Below are positions 7,665-16,055 of a DNA stretch of 45,774 bases, in pieces. The notes below the pieces were generated by a model, which did not search any database, was not told where the DNA came from, and was given only the letters and a program-made list of their open reading frames with translations. Both the position numbers and the translations under genes were made by a program. Every line of letters begins with the position of its first letter. The first letter of the stretch is position 1. This DNA comes from Flavobacteriales bacterium (GTDB lineage: Bacteria > Bacteroidota > Bacteroidia > NS11-12g > UBA955). The DNA lies in contig JAHEMG010000011.1 of the NCBI GenBank assembly GCA_024643755.1, positions 1 to 45,774 of the forward strand, in the 5' to 3' direction.

Positions 7665-8825
7665 ATGAAAGATTCACCTTTTGTTTACGGAACCATAGTA
7701 AGCACTAATTCATTTACAAATAGAGAGGTCGAGTCAGCAAAATTGGAAAGCAATTTACTGAACGGAATAAACACCACAATTATCTCCCCAAGGAGATGGG
7801 GGAAATCATCGTTGGTAGAGAAAGTAATTTCAGATATTAACAAGAAAGATAAAAAAACAAAGACGATAATTATCGACCTGTTTTCGGTAAGTAGCGAAGA
7901 AGAGTTTTTAGAGCTGTTTGCTCACCAAGTAATTAAAGCATCCTCCTCCAAATGGCAAGAATGGATGACTAGTGGCAAAGAGTTTTTTAAAAATCTGATG
8001 CCCAAATTAAGCATTGGAATTGACCCAACTAGTGATTTTAGCTTAAGTTTTGATTGGCAAGAATTGAAGAAAAATAGTGAAGAAGTACTTAATCTGCCTG
8101 AAACAATTGCAAATAAGAAAGGCATAAAATTCATTATCTGTTTAGACGAGTTTCAAAATCTATCTTCTTTCAAAGATTATCTTGTCTTTGAAAAAAAGCT
8201 CCGGGCAAGTTGGCAACGTCATAAATCCGTCACCTATTGTTTATTTGGCAGTAAACGCCATATGATGACCGAAATTTTCAACAATCCGTCCAAGCCTTTT
8301 TATCGCTTTGGCGACATAATGTTGTTGCAAAAAATTGAAACTAAAAAATGGGTAACATTTATTCGCAAAAGCTTTGAGAAAACCGATAAACAAATAGACG
8401 AAAACACAGCCGAAATCATCCCCATCGTAATGAAAAATCACTCATGGTATGTGCAACAGTTAGCTCATTACACGTGGAATGTGACCCACAACCGGGCTAC
8501 CGATACAGAGATTCTGATCGCATTGAAAGAATTAATCAGTGCAAATACGCCTTTGTATCAAAAGGAAACTGAAAGCATTAGTTCTACGCAATTAAATTTG
8601 TTGAAAGCGGTTGCTAAAGGCGAAACCCAATTTACCAGCACTGCAGTTATGAGAATCTATAATTTGGGGACACCAAGAAATGTGAGTAAAAATAAAACGC
8701 TACTCATCAATAGTGATGTTATCCATGAAGTAAATAATCAGTTTGAATTTGTTGATCCTGCCTTTGAAATATGGTTTAAAAAACAATTTTTCAATCTGCC
8801 CTACAACCTAGAAAATACCAATTAA
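7665..8825 (+). CDS. Stand-alone AAA+ ATPase (archaeal-ATPase/STAND-like) with C-terminal winged helix
   Basis: A 386-residue P-loop ATPase. Walker A is SPRRWGKSS (41-49), Walker B FIICLDEFQNL with Asp161-Glu162, and a sensor-1-like segment YCLFGSKRHMM follows near 191-201. Residues about 305-375 form a winged-helix-type tail ending VDPAFEIWFKKQF, typical of the ATPase_2 (archaeal ATPase) group. The group is widespread, often horizontally transferred, and mostly of unknown function; some members act in defence or stress. The gene is clearly more AT-rich than its neighbours, with many AAA/AAT/ATT codons, suggesting recent acquisition. ATG at 7665 is preferred to a GTG at 7617, which overlaps the promoter. 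No nuclease, toxin or transposase gene is adjacent. Confidence 0.75.
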   Translation: MKDSPFVYGTIVSTNSFTNREVESAKLESNLLNGINTTIISPRRWGKSSLVEKVISDINKKDKKTKTIIIDLFSVSSEEEFLELFAHQVIKASSSKWQEWMTSGKEFFKNLMPKLSIGIDPTSDFSLSFDWQELKKNSEEVLNLPETIANKKGIKFIICLDEFQNLSSFKDYLVFEKKLRASWQRHKSVTYCLFGSKRHMMTEIFNNPSKPFYRFGDIMLLQKIETKKWVTFIRKSFEKTDKQIDENTAEIIPIVMKNHSWYVQQLAHYTWNVTHNRATDTEILIALKELISANTPLYQKETESISSTQLNLLKAVAKGETQFTSTAVMRIYNLGTPRNVSKNKTLLINSDVIHEVNNQFEFVDPAFEIWFKKQFFNLPYNLENTN

Positions 8826-8842
8826 TACAGGAAACTACATCA

Positions 8843-9334
8843 TTATCCAACAACCTCGGCAATCACTTTGTCGATGGCTTCGAAGTCGTAACCCTTCCCA
8901 ACCAGATATCGCTTCAACTTGAACACCTTTTCGATGTGCGAGGCGCCTTTGATCAATGGCCATTTTTTGGCGGCGAGTGTATTCAACGTATCCAAATAAT
9001 CGTCCATCCCTAGCGAGGCCAACGCTTGCTGTATGAGTTTTTCCCCCACACCTTCTCGCTTCAGTCCCTGTTTGATTTTGGCTTTTCCCCAGCCCTTGAT
9101 TTTGAATTTACCCCGCGCATAAGCCATGGCAAATCGCTCTTCATTGAGGAAGTTGCTGTGCATCAGTTCCACCAACAAAATATCCGCATCGATGCCATTC
9201 AGGCCATAGTCCATCAGCTTCCGTTTCACCTGCTGATGACTCCGCTCTTGATAAGCACAAAACTTCTCAATCTTGGGCTTCGCCTGAGAGGGGGTTAGGG
9301 TTTTCTTGAAAGGTTGTTGATCGTTAAACGGCAT
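8843..9334 (-). CDS. recX: RecX-family regulator of RecA
   Basis: A 163-residue, basic, three-helix-repeat protein. The repeats are typical of RecX: KIEKFCAYQERSHQQVKRKLMDYG, then SNFLNEERFAMAYARGKFKIKGWGKAKIKQGLKREG, then a third repeat (KRYLVGKGYDFEAIDKVI). RecX binds inside the RecA filament groove and modulates recombination and the SOS response. The start codon at 9334 lies inside the end of the DUF6364-like gene (11-bp overlap), so the two are read from one mRNA and probably translationally coupled. No recA gene is in the window. The convergent ATPase gene ends 17 bp away. Confidence 0.88.
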   Translation of the reverse strand: MPFNDQQPFKKTLTPSQAKPKIEKFCAYQERSHQQVKRKLMDYGLNGIDADILLVELMHSNFLNEERFAMAYARGKFKIKGWGKAKIKQGLKREGVGEKLIQQALASLGMDDYLDTLNTLAAKKWPLIKGASHIEKVFKLKRYLVGKGYDFEAIDKVIAEVVG

Positions 9335-9599
9335 GTCTCGTTAACCGCATTTCCATAGACATGGATTTTAGTTCCGCATCAGAATACTGATTGTACTGTT
9401 TGAGAAGTCCACCGAATTTTGTGATGAAGGGATCCTCCTCTAAGTGTGGGTTCTTAGGCATTGATGAATCAAGTGTTATTGGTTGTTCAACAAAAATTTG
9501 CTCCACCAATAATGAAATAGAAGTTCCCTTGGTTTGAGCCAAAGACTTCATTTTAGCAATCAAAGGTTCATCTAAAAACAAAGTTAACTTCTTCTTCAT
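9324..9599 (-). CDS. DUF6364-like antitoxin-type protein without a partner toxin
   Basis: A 91-residue protein starting MKKKLTLFLDEPLIAKMKSL, then AQTKGTSISLLVEQIF. This is the ribbon-helix-helix-like N-terminus of DUF6364 proteins, normally antitoxins encoded just before a VapC (PIN-domain) toxin. The C-terminal half (LEEDPFITKFGGLL) also fits, since these antitoxins end in a toxin-binding tail. Here the following gene is recX instead of a PIN toxin, and no PIN gene is nearby. ATG at 9599 is chosen because a -7 box ends five bases upstream; a longer frame to 9641 runs through that box. Probable role: DNA-binding autoregulator or orphan antitoxin. Assignment by pattern only. Confidence 0.6.
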   Translation of the reverse strand: MKKKLTLFLDEPLIAKMKSLAQTKGTSISLLVEQIFVEQPITLDSSMPKNPHLEEDPFITKFGGLLKQYNQYSDAELKSMSMEMRLTRHAV

Positions 9600-9604
9600 T
9601 CGTA

Positions 9605-9612
9605 CAAATTTA
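9605..9612 (-). promoter_or_regulatory. -7 promoter box (TAAATTTG) of the antitoxin-recX pair
   Basis: Exact TAnnTTTG on the minus strand, five bases before the ATG at 9599, so the mRNA should be leaderless or nearly so. It would drive both the antitoxin-like gene and recX. The remaining spacer up to htpG at 9844 holds nothing else I can name. Confidence 0.6.
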
Positions 9613-9843
9613 AACATTTTCTCTACGTATAATCTCTCCATAAAATCCTTGTTGCAAAGGAACTCTCATCAAAACACATTTCATTCTCGTGTGATGAAAT
9701 ATGCAACACAAATAGTGTCTTTGGCAATTATTACAAACTGACAAACACGCCCGCATTGCAAACCACGATGCATATTAAACCCTTGTTACTATGACAAAAT
9801 TTCAGTTCTGCTACATTGGTACATCAATTGACAATGCAACGGC

Positions 9844-11658
9844 ATGAGAACAGGACAGATTTCAGTTCAATCAGAGAACATTTTCCCCATCATCAAAAAA
9901 TTCCTGTACACCGACCAGGAAATTTTCCTTCGTGAATTGGTGAGCAACGCGGTGGACGCCACCAAGAAACTCAGCACTTTATCGCGTGTGGGCGAGTTTG
10001 AAGACCCCATCGACAACTGTAAAGTAGAAATTAGCTTCGACGAAAAAGCCAAAACCTTGACCATTTCCGATTCAGGTATCGGGATGACCGAAGAGGAGGT
10101 AGAAAAATACATTACCCAATTGGCATTTTCAGGTGCTCGCGAGTTTGCAGAACAATGGAAAGACAAAGACCCAGACCAAATGATCGGTCATTTCGGATTG
10201 GGCTTCTATTCTGCATTCATGGTTTCTAAAACTGTAAGCATCGAAACAAAATCTTACCAAAAAGGCGCTCAAGCCGTGCATTGGGATTGCGATGGTGCTA
10301 CCAGCTATAACATCGGCAAAGGCAAACGCAAAAAGCGCGGAACGGATGTCATTTTGCACCTAACCGACGAAGATGCTGAAACGTATTTGTCCAAGTGGAA
10401 ACTCCGCGAATTACTCCGCAAATACTGTCGCTTCCTTCCCGTCCCCATCACCTTCGACGGTGAAGACATCAACAATACCCAGCCCATTTGGACGAAAAAG
10501 CCCGCTGAGTTGGAATCAGAAGACTACAAAAAATTCTTCGAAGAGTTGTATCCTGCCCAAGAAGCACCCTTGTTTAACATCCACATCAACACCGATTACC
10601 CCTTCAACCTTACGGGCGTTTTGTACTTCCCCAAGGTAAACGAAGCCATCGACAACCGCCAAAATCGCGTACAATTGTATTGCAACCAGGTGTTTGTTAC
10701 TGAGGACGTGAAAGACGTGTTGCCCGAGTATTTGGTGTTGCTCAAAGGGGTTATCGACTCCCCAGATATTCCGTTGAACGTATCGCGCAGTTCTTTACAG
10801 AGCGATGCCAACGTGAAGAAAATCACCCAGCACATCAGCAAAAAGGTAAGTGACAAATTGAATGAGTTGTTCAAAGCCGATCGCACCGACTTCGATGGTA
10901 AGTGGGAATACTTGGATTTGTTTGTGAAGTATGGCATGGTGGCCGACGAAAAATTCGCTGAGCGCACCAAAGACATTTGCTTGTTGAAAACCACCGACGA
11001 CAAACTCTACACCATCCAAGAATGGATCGATCACGCCAAAATCAATCAAACCGATAAAAACGGAGAAACTGTTGTGCTCTATGCGACCGATGTAAACGTA
11101 CAACACATGAACATCAAAGCCGCCAAAGACAAGGGCTATGAAGTGGTGGTATTAAACGGTCCGTTAGACACCCATTTCGCCGGTTGGTGCGAAGGCAAAT
11201 TCGAAAAAGTGAAATTCCGTTGCGTAGATGGCGGTCCGATGGACCAACTGATCGAGAAGGAAGTGACCATCGAATCTGTGTTGAGCGAAGATCAGCGCAA
11301 GACCTTGGAAGAAAGCGTGAAAGCCATTGTGAATGAATTGGCGTTTGACGTAAAAATAGAATCGTTGCCACCCCAAGACGATTTCATTTCGGTGCACCGC
11401 AGTGAGTGGGAGCGCAGGATGGAAGACATGGCCAAGATGGGCAACGGGTTCCCTTATGGCAGCATGGGCTTGAACAAGCAAACGATGGTGGTCAATACCA
11501 ACCACGCATTGGCCAGCAAGGTTTTGAACAAAGATGGCGATAGCAGAAACGAGTTGTTGCAATACTGCATGGACTTGGCGATGCTTCAGCGCGGTCAATT
11601 ACAAGGTGAGTCTTTGGAGCGATTTGTGAAAAAAGCCCAAGGGTTTATCCTAGACTGA
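9844..11658 (+). CDS. htpG: HtpG, Hsp90-family molecular chaperone
   Basis: A 604-residue cytosolic ATP-dependent chaperone of near-usual length. The N-terminal GHKL ATPase domain shows IFLRELVSNAVDATKK (the ATP-Mg helix; Asn and Asp ligands), DSGIGMT, and the lid and glycine loop GHFGLGFYSAFMV. The middle domain has the catalytic-arginine loop (DIPLNVSRSSLQSD), and the C-terminal dimerisation domain ends FVKKAQGFILD. The start MRTGQISVQSENIFPIIKKFLY matches the family N-terminus. No CIRCE-like inverted repeat is visible upstream. A possible weak -7 element (TACATTGG) lies about 25 bp before the ATG. Ends at a strong shared terminator before the rhodopsin gene. Confidence 0.96.
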   Translation: MRTGQISVQSENIFPIIKKFLYTDQEIFLRELVSNAVDATKKLSTLSRVGEFEDPIDNCKVEISFDEKAKTLTISDSGIGMTEEEVEKYITQLAFSGAREFAEQWKDKDPDQMIGHFGLGFYSAFMVSKTVSIETKSYQKGAQAVHWDCDGATSYNIGKGKRKKRGTDVILHLTDEDAETYLSKWKLRELLRKYCRFLPVPITFDGEDINNTQPIWTKKPAELESEDYKKFFEELYPAQEAPLFNIHINTDYPFNLTGVLYFPKVNEAIDNRQNRVQLYCNQVFVTEDVKDVLPEYLVLLKGVIDSPDIPLNVSRSSLQSDANVKKITQHISKKVSDKLNELFKADRTDFDGKWEYLDLFVKYGMVADEKFAERTKDICLLKTTDDKLYTIQEWIDHAKINQTDKNGETVVLYATDVNVQHMNIKAAKDKGYEVVVLNGPLDTHFAGWCEGKFEKVKFRCVDGGPMDQLIEKEVTIESVLSEDQRKTLEESVKAIVNELAFDVKIESLPPQDDFISVHRSEWERRMEDMAKMGNGFPYGSMGLNKQTMVVNTNHALASKVLNKDGDSRNELLQYCMDLAMLQRGQLQGESLERFVKKAQGFILD

Positions 11659-11685
11659 GCCAGTATTTAAGATTGATACTAAAAC

Positions 11686-11714
11686 AAAAAGGCCCGCTTC
11701 CGCGGGCCTTTTTT
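11686..11714. terminator. Bidirectional intrinsic terminator between htpG and the rhodopsin gene
   Basis: A perfect 7-bp GC stem, GGCCCGC (11691-11697) and GCGGGCC (11702-11708), with a TTCC loop. It is flanked by AAAAA on the left and TTTTTT on the right, so it reads as an intrinsic terminator from both strands. Both converging genes end within 35 bp of it. Confidence 0.9.
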
Positions 11715-11736
11715 GCTATCTATACATCCAAAGAAA

Positions 11737-12489
11737 TTAATCTTTATCTGCCTGAGTAAGTGCGTAGATAACCAAACCGAAACCGATTTTGTTTACTGCA
11801 TCACCGATGTTGTAAATAACATCCATCACGCGAGTATCCACGCTGAAAGTGATTCCAAACAAACCACCTGGGGTACCCAAAATGTAACCCAAAGGATAGA
11901 TTGCCCAACCTACCAATACAAACCAACCCAAAGTCTTGGTTGCTTTTGCTACCGCTGCACCAGCATTGTTTGCCAAAGTAGCCACTTCGCCGAACCATAC
12001 CAAGTATACAATGTAGAAGTAAGCAGCACCAGAAACTACACCCCAAAGAACACTAGACTCACGCCATACTGCTTCTCCGAAGTAACCAGTTACCAACATC
12101 ACTACAGAAGCGAAAATCAACTTCCACAACAATCCTTGCTTGGCACCTGCCTTTTTGGTGATCAAATAAAACTCAACACACATCAAAGGAACAGTCAACA
12201 ACCAATCCACGTAACGGAAGAAAGTTGGAGACGCTTGGTGTTCCATGAAAAATCCGCGCATGTAATAGTAGTGCACGGCAGCAATGAAGGTAATCAAACC
12301 TGATACCAACATTGAAGTTCTCCAACGCTCTGCAACATTGCGCATCTCGAAGAAGAAGAAAACAGAAGCCGCCATCATGGCCATAGTACCTACGAAGAAG
12401 GTAAAAGCGATGTACGACGGAAGTGAAGTTCCAGTCAGAAGATCCAACTCACTGCTGGATGCAACTGTGTTTAGTAATTGTGTAACCAT
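11737..12489 (-). CDS. Light-driven proton-pump rhodopsin (proteorhodopsin type, DTE motif, fenestrated)
   Basis: A 250-residue, seven-helix retinal protein. Schiff-base lysine is Lys234 (DAVNKIGFG) with counter-ion Asp230. Helix C reads RYVDWLLTVPLMCVE: proton acceptor Asp95, Thr99 and donor Glu106 form the DTE motif of outward proton pumps. His73 matches the proteorhodopsin His75 that partners the acceptor. Met103 sits at the spectral-tuning site, where Leu or Met gives green absorption. By hand alignment of helix E, Gly150 (VLWGVVSGAAYFY) falls where green proteorhodopsin has Phe152 and xanthorhodopsin has the glycine lining its carotenoid site. Converges on htpG across a strong terminator. 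No retinal-forming (blh) or carotenoid gene is in the window. Spacing of the motifs is exactly the family's. Confidence 0.96.
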   Translation of the reverse strand: MVTQLLNTVASSSELDLLTGTSLPSYIAFTFFVGTMAMMAASVFFFFEMRNVAERWRTSMLVSGLITFIAAVHYYYMRGFFMEHQASPTFFRYVDWLLTVPLMCVEFYLITKKAGAKQGLLWKLIFASVVMLVTGYFGEAVWRESSVLWGVVSGAAYFYIVYLVWFGEVATLANNAGAAVAKATKTLGWFVLVGWAIYPLGYILGTPGGLFGITFSVDTRVMDVIYNIGDAVNKIGFGLVIYALTQADKD

Positions 12490-12530
12490 TTGATTTAGAT
12501 TAGTTTAGTGAAATGAGAAACACACAAGCT

Positions 12531-12538
12531 CCAAAATA
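12531..12538 (-). promoter_or_regulatory. Possible -7 box (TATTTTGG) of the rhodopsin gene
   Basis: One mismatch to TAnnTTTG, on the minus strand, 41 bp before the rhodopsin ATG. No good -33 TTTG is found at 19-20 bp. Tentative. Confidence 0.35.
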
Positions 12539-12565
12539 GTGTTTGCGAAAAATGAAAATTATTCA

Positions 12566-12577
12566 TTGTTGCAACAA
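12566..12577. promoter_or_regulatory. Perfect 12-bp palindrome upstream of the rhodopsin gene
   Basis: TTGTTGCAACAA is its own reverse complement and lies 77-88 bp before the rhodopsin ATG, just upstream of the tentative promoter. This suits an activator or repressor dimer site. The rest of the 244-bp gap (12490-12733) is AT-rich with short runs of A and no gene. Confidence 0.35.
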
Positions 12578-12733
12578 CTATTAAGTTGGCCCACAAACTT
12601 CAGAATATCAATGAATTCAGGGCTTGAACCCCAACAACCAATCAAAAAAAATCAAAAATTGGGCGGTTTTGTTTAAGTGTTTATCAACTAACCCTCCACA
12701 AAATAATTTTCTAAAATCAACAAAATCAACAAT

Positions 12734-15700
12734 TTACCATCCGTGAATATCCAACAATGGTGCAATGGTCTGCGTTGATACCGCCTTTACAAACGCTGCG
12801 TAATCCTTGGCCATAAATGCATTGATCCGCTTAACCACCGCATCCGTCTCCCGCTGTGCCGTTTTCACCGCAATCCAACAGTTTTCACCTGGCATTTCAT
12901 TGCTCTCCACCAATCCATAAGCCGTTTGCAAATGATCCATCAAACGAATGGTGGCTTCTTCGTAAGGACGGAAATCGGCCGGTAGCATATACAGCAACTT
13001 CAACGCCGCGATGCTATCCAACAAAGGTTTTTCGAACTTCCGCAACTGCACATTGGCACTATCGCTGATGTATTTATGGTTCATCCACAAACCCACACTT
13101 TTCTCTGCGTCTTTCAAACCCTCAAACGCCAACCGCGCCCGCTCAATGGTTTTCTTCAACGTATCCAGCATCTCGCGCTGTTTGGCATCCCCCGCAGCAC
13201 TGTATTCAAAACCCTTCGGCATACGCACCTGGATCCATACCGAATCCGCCATCGCGCCAGAAGAAATCACCAATTTGTATTTTCCGGGCGATATCGTTCT
13301 GCCTGCAGGAATCCCTTCATCAGGTTTGGGCGTATGGTGCGATGGCCAACGGAAACCGTCTTCCACCAAGCGATACGGCACGCGGTAATACCCCGAACTA
13401 TCAAAAGAGAATTTGTGGGTGCGAATCAATCGGCCCGACTCATTATACACTTTGCCCACGCAATCCAATTTCTTCCACTCGCCTGAAGTCAAATCCTTCT
13501 CTGCACCAATTTTCACATCCACTGGGGCACCATAAGGCTTGTTCGCTGCGCTCCAAGCCTCATCAGCGGCAAACCTCGCTCCGCTCGGTTGTCTGTATCT
13601 CGCCAACACACCGTCGCCGGCGTGTACTATGTCAATGTTTACCATCCCCCCATTCGCCGCCACCGCAATCTCGCCCTTCACCAACTTCCGCAACACCGCA
13701 ATGTCATCAAATACCCAAATGCCCCGACCAAATGTCCCCAACACCAAATCGCGCTCCCTGGCCTGTATCTTCATATCGGCCACCGGCACACTCGGAAATC
13801 CTTTCCACTTCTTCCAAATCACCCCGCCATCCACACTTACGTACAACCCGTGATCCGTTCCCAAAAACACCAGTCCCGGCGCCTCTACATCTGGCAACAC
13901 ACTCAACACATACCCGGTCACCTTATCGCCCTTTGCCTCCTTGTTGCCAAAGCCATCCGCACTCACTTTGCGCGTCCAACTAGCCCCGTAATTCGATGTG
14001 TAATACAAATACGGCGCCCAGTCGTTCTGACGGTAATTGTTCACCACCACCCAGGCCTCCGCCGCATTCTTCGGATTCGTCCATACGTAGGGAATCCAAG
14101 CCCCCGGCGCATCCTTGGCAATCGCAGCACCCACAAACGTCCAACTCTTTCCCCCATCGCGGGTTACATGCACCTTTCCATCGTCTGTGCCCACATACAC
14201 CACCTGCTGATCCGCCGCCGAGGGCGCAATCGCCAAAATGGTACAATGATTTTCCGCTCCCGTAGCATCCACCGTGATACCCCCGCTCTTCGCCTGCTCC
14301 TGTTTCTTGGGGTCGTTGCTCGTTAAATCAGGCGATATCACACGCCACGACTTCCCATTGTCGCCACTGTAATGCACGTACTGACTGCCATAATACAACG
14401 CATTGGCATTGAAAGGATCCACTGCCATCGCCGCATTCCAATTGTATCGCAACGGTTTGCCCTCGGGGTGCTGCGGTTTGATGAAAAACGACTGATGCGT
14501 ATTTCGGTTCCAGTGGTAGACATTCCCGCCCTGATACATCGCATAGCCCTCGCCCGGTTTTCCCGGAATCGGCGCCACATCAAATCCATCGCCAAACAAA
14601 ACCTCCTGCCACTCGCTATTTTTGATACCGCCCTCAACCCAATGATAGGCCGGTCCGTACCAACTTCCGTTATCCTGCAACCCACCATATACATTGTAGG
14701 GCTCTTGATCGTCGACTTCCACATGGTAAAACTGTCCAACCGGAATGTTCTCCGCATATCGCCATGTCTCGCCGCCGTCATACGAAATGTTCAATCCCCC
14801 ATCGTTGCCATTGATCACGTATTTTGGATCCTCGGGATGCACATAAAACGCATGATGATCGGGGTGGATATGTCCCCAATCAGCCAAAATATCCCAGTGT
14901 TTGCCACCATCTTCGCTGCGGGCGATCTGACTCCAAATACTATATACCCTGTTCTCGTTGCATGGGTCCACGTACAATTCGGCATAGTAAAACGGACGGT
15001 TACCGGCATTGCCATCGGTACTTACTTTGTACCAGCGATCGCCGCCATTATCGGTGCGATACACCGCGGTTTCAGCCGACTCCACAAACGCATACACCCG
15101 ATTGGGCGATGAGGGCGCAACCGCCAAACCAATTCTTCCGATATCGCCTTTGGGCAGGCCTTCTTTCACGCCACTGCGCTTCCACGTTTTACCGCCATCA
15201 TAAGAAATGTATAATCCACTGCCGGATGCCGGACGTTTATCGGTTTCACTCTTTTTTTCTGCACCGCCCACGGTGGCTGCATTTCCGCTGCGGAAGGTCC
15301 AGGGCTTGCGCTCAAAATCCCACATCGCTGCGTAGATCTTTTGGGGATTCAACGGATCAATGACCAGTTCTGCACAGCCCGTAGTCGGATTGACGTACAA
15401 GGTTTTCTGCCAAGTTGCACCGCCATCATCGGAGCGATACACCCCGCGATCTACGTTGCCACCCCAAACAGAACCCATCGCCGCCACCCACAACTGGGCC
15501 GGATTTTGGGGATTGATTACAATGCGATGAATGGTTTTGGTGGTTTCAAGTCCCACACAACGCCAAGTTTTGCCCGCATCCACACTCTTATAGAGTCCTT
15601 TACCGCTGTTGTGGCTGTTTCGGGGATTGCCCTCGCCAGTGCCCACATACACCACGCTGGGGTTGATGGGATCCACCGCGATAGCACCGATGCTTTGTAC

Positions 15701-16000
15701 ATCCATTTCATCGAAGATAGGCGACCATCCAATGCCCCCATCCACGCTTTTCCATACCCCGCCACTGGCAGTACCGGCATAGATCACCGTGCGATTGATC
15801 GCACCCAAAGCACCTTTGCGGGGCATCGCCAATGCAGTAACGCGACCGCTCATGGCACCCGGACCGATATTGCGTTTGGGTATGTGCTTCATCACTGCCT
15901 CCAACTCTGTGGTTTGACTCACAACAGTTGTAGGGGTTTGCGCTTGCGCATCGCCCAAAAACAGGCAGCCCAAAGACAAACTCCAGCCCAAGGTTTTCAT
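12734..16000 (-). CDS. Large secreted Asp-box (BNR/sortilin-type beta-propeller) protein
   Basis: A protein of 1,088 residues from the start used here, with signal peptide MKTLGWSLSLGCLFLGDAQA. At least ten Asp-box motifs (SxDxGxxW type) are seen: KSVDGGIGW, KSVDAGKTW, RSDDGGATW, ISYDGGKTW, RTDNGGDRW, RSEDGGKHW, ISYDGGETW, YSGDNGKSW, VTRDGGKSW, VSVDGGVIW. These mark one or two multi-blade propellers, as in VPS10/sortilin and BNR glycosidase-like proteins. The last 300 residues are a beta domain followed by helices. No T9SS sorting domain, so probably periplasmic or outer-membrane associated. Such proteins are often named glycosyl hydrolase, but no catalytic residues can be assigned. An upstream ATG at 16051, right after a -7 box, would add 17 residues before the signal peptide and is the alternative start. 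Confidence 0.85.
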   Translation of the reverse strand: MKTLGWSLSLGCLFLGDAQAQTPTTVVSQTTELEAVMKHIPKRNIGPGAMSGRVTALAMPRKGALGAINRTVIYAGTASGGVWKSVDGGIGWSPIFDEMDVQSIGAIAVDPINPSVVYVGTGEGNPRNSHNSGKGLYKSVDAGKTWRCVGLETTKTIHRIVINPQNPAQLWVAAMGSVWGGNVDRGVYRSDDGGATWQKTLYVNPTTGCAELVIDPLNPQKIYAAMWDFERKPWTFRSGNAATVGGAEKKSETDKRPASGSGLYISYDGGKTWKRSGVKEGLPKGDIGRIGLAVAPSSPNRVYAFVESAETAVYRTDNGGDRWYKVSTDGNAGNRPFYYAELYVDPCNENRVYSIWSQIARSEDGGKHWDILADWGHIHPDHHAFYVHPEDPKYVINGNDGGLNISYDGGETWRYAENIPVGQFYHVEVDDQEPYNVYGGLQDNGSWYGPAYHWVEGGIKNSEWQEVLFGDGFDVAPIPGKPGEGYAMYQGGNVYHWNRNTHQSFFIKPQHPEGKPLRYNWNAAMAVDPFNANALYYGSQYVHYSGDNGKSWRVISPDLTSNDPKKQEQAKSGGITVDATGAENHCTILAIAPSAADQQVVYVGTDDGKVHVTRDGGKSWTFVGAAIAKDAPGAWIPYVWTNPKNAAEAWVVVNNYRQNDWAPYLYYTSNYGASWTRKVSADGFGNKEAKGDKVTGYVLSVLPDVEAPGLVFLGTDHGLYVSVDGGVIWKKWKGFPSVPVADMKIQARERDLVLGTFGRGIWVFDDIAVLRKLVKGEIAVAANGGMVNIDIVHAGDGVLARYRQPSGARFAADEAWSAANKPYGAPVDVKIGAEKDLTSGEWKKLDCVGKVYNESGRLIRTHKFSFDSSGYYRVPYRLVEDGFRWPSHHTPKPDEGIPAGRTISPGKYKLVISSGAMADSVWIQVRMPKGFEYSAAGDAKQREMLDTLKKTIERARLAFEGLKDAEKSVGLWMNHKYISDSANVQLRKFEKPLLDSIAALKLLYMLPADFRPYEEATIRLMDHLQTAYGLVESNEMPGENCWIAVKTAQRETDAVVKRINAFMAKDYAAFVKAVSTQTIAPLLDIHGW

Positions 16001-16055
16001 GGTATATCGATTTACTACAGCATTCATTCTTGACATCATGGCACTATGCATTTTT

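Noticed and set aside
12620-12632. GGGCTTGAACCCC, resembling a tRNA T-arm
   Set aside because: No acceptor, D- or anticodon arm can be built around it on either strand, and the flanks are AT-rich spacer.
11737-12733. Search for blh or carotenoid genes beside the rhodopsin gene
   Set aside because: Neighbours are htpG and the Asp-box protein; no dioxygenase or crt-type frame is present in the window.
13342-14326. Long open frames on the plus strand opposite the Asp-box gene (up to about 245 codons)
   Set aside because: They are Pro/His/Arg-rich shadows created by the codon bias of the minus-strand gene, with no signal peptide, motif or promoter.
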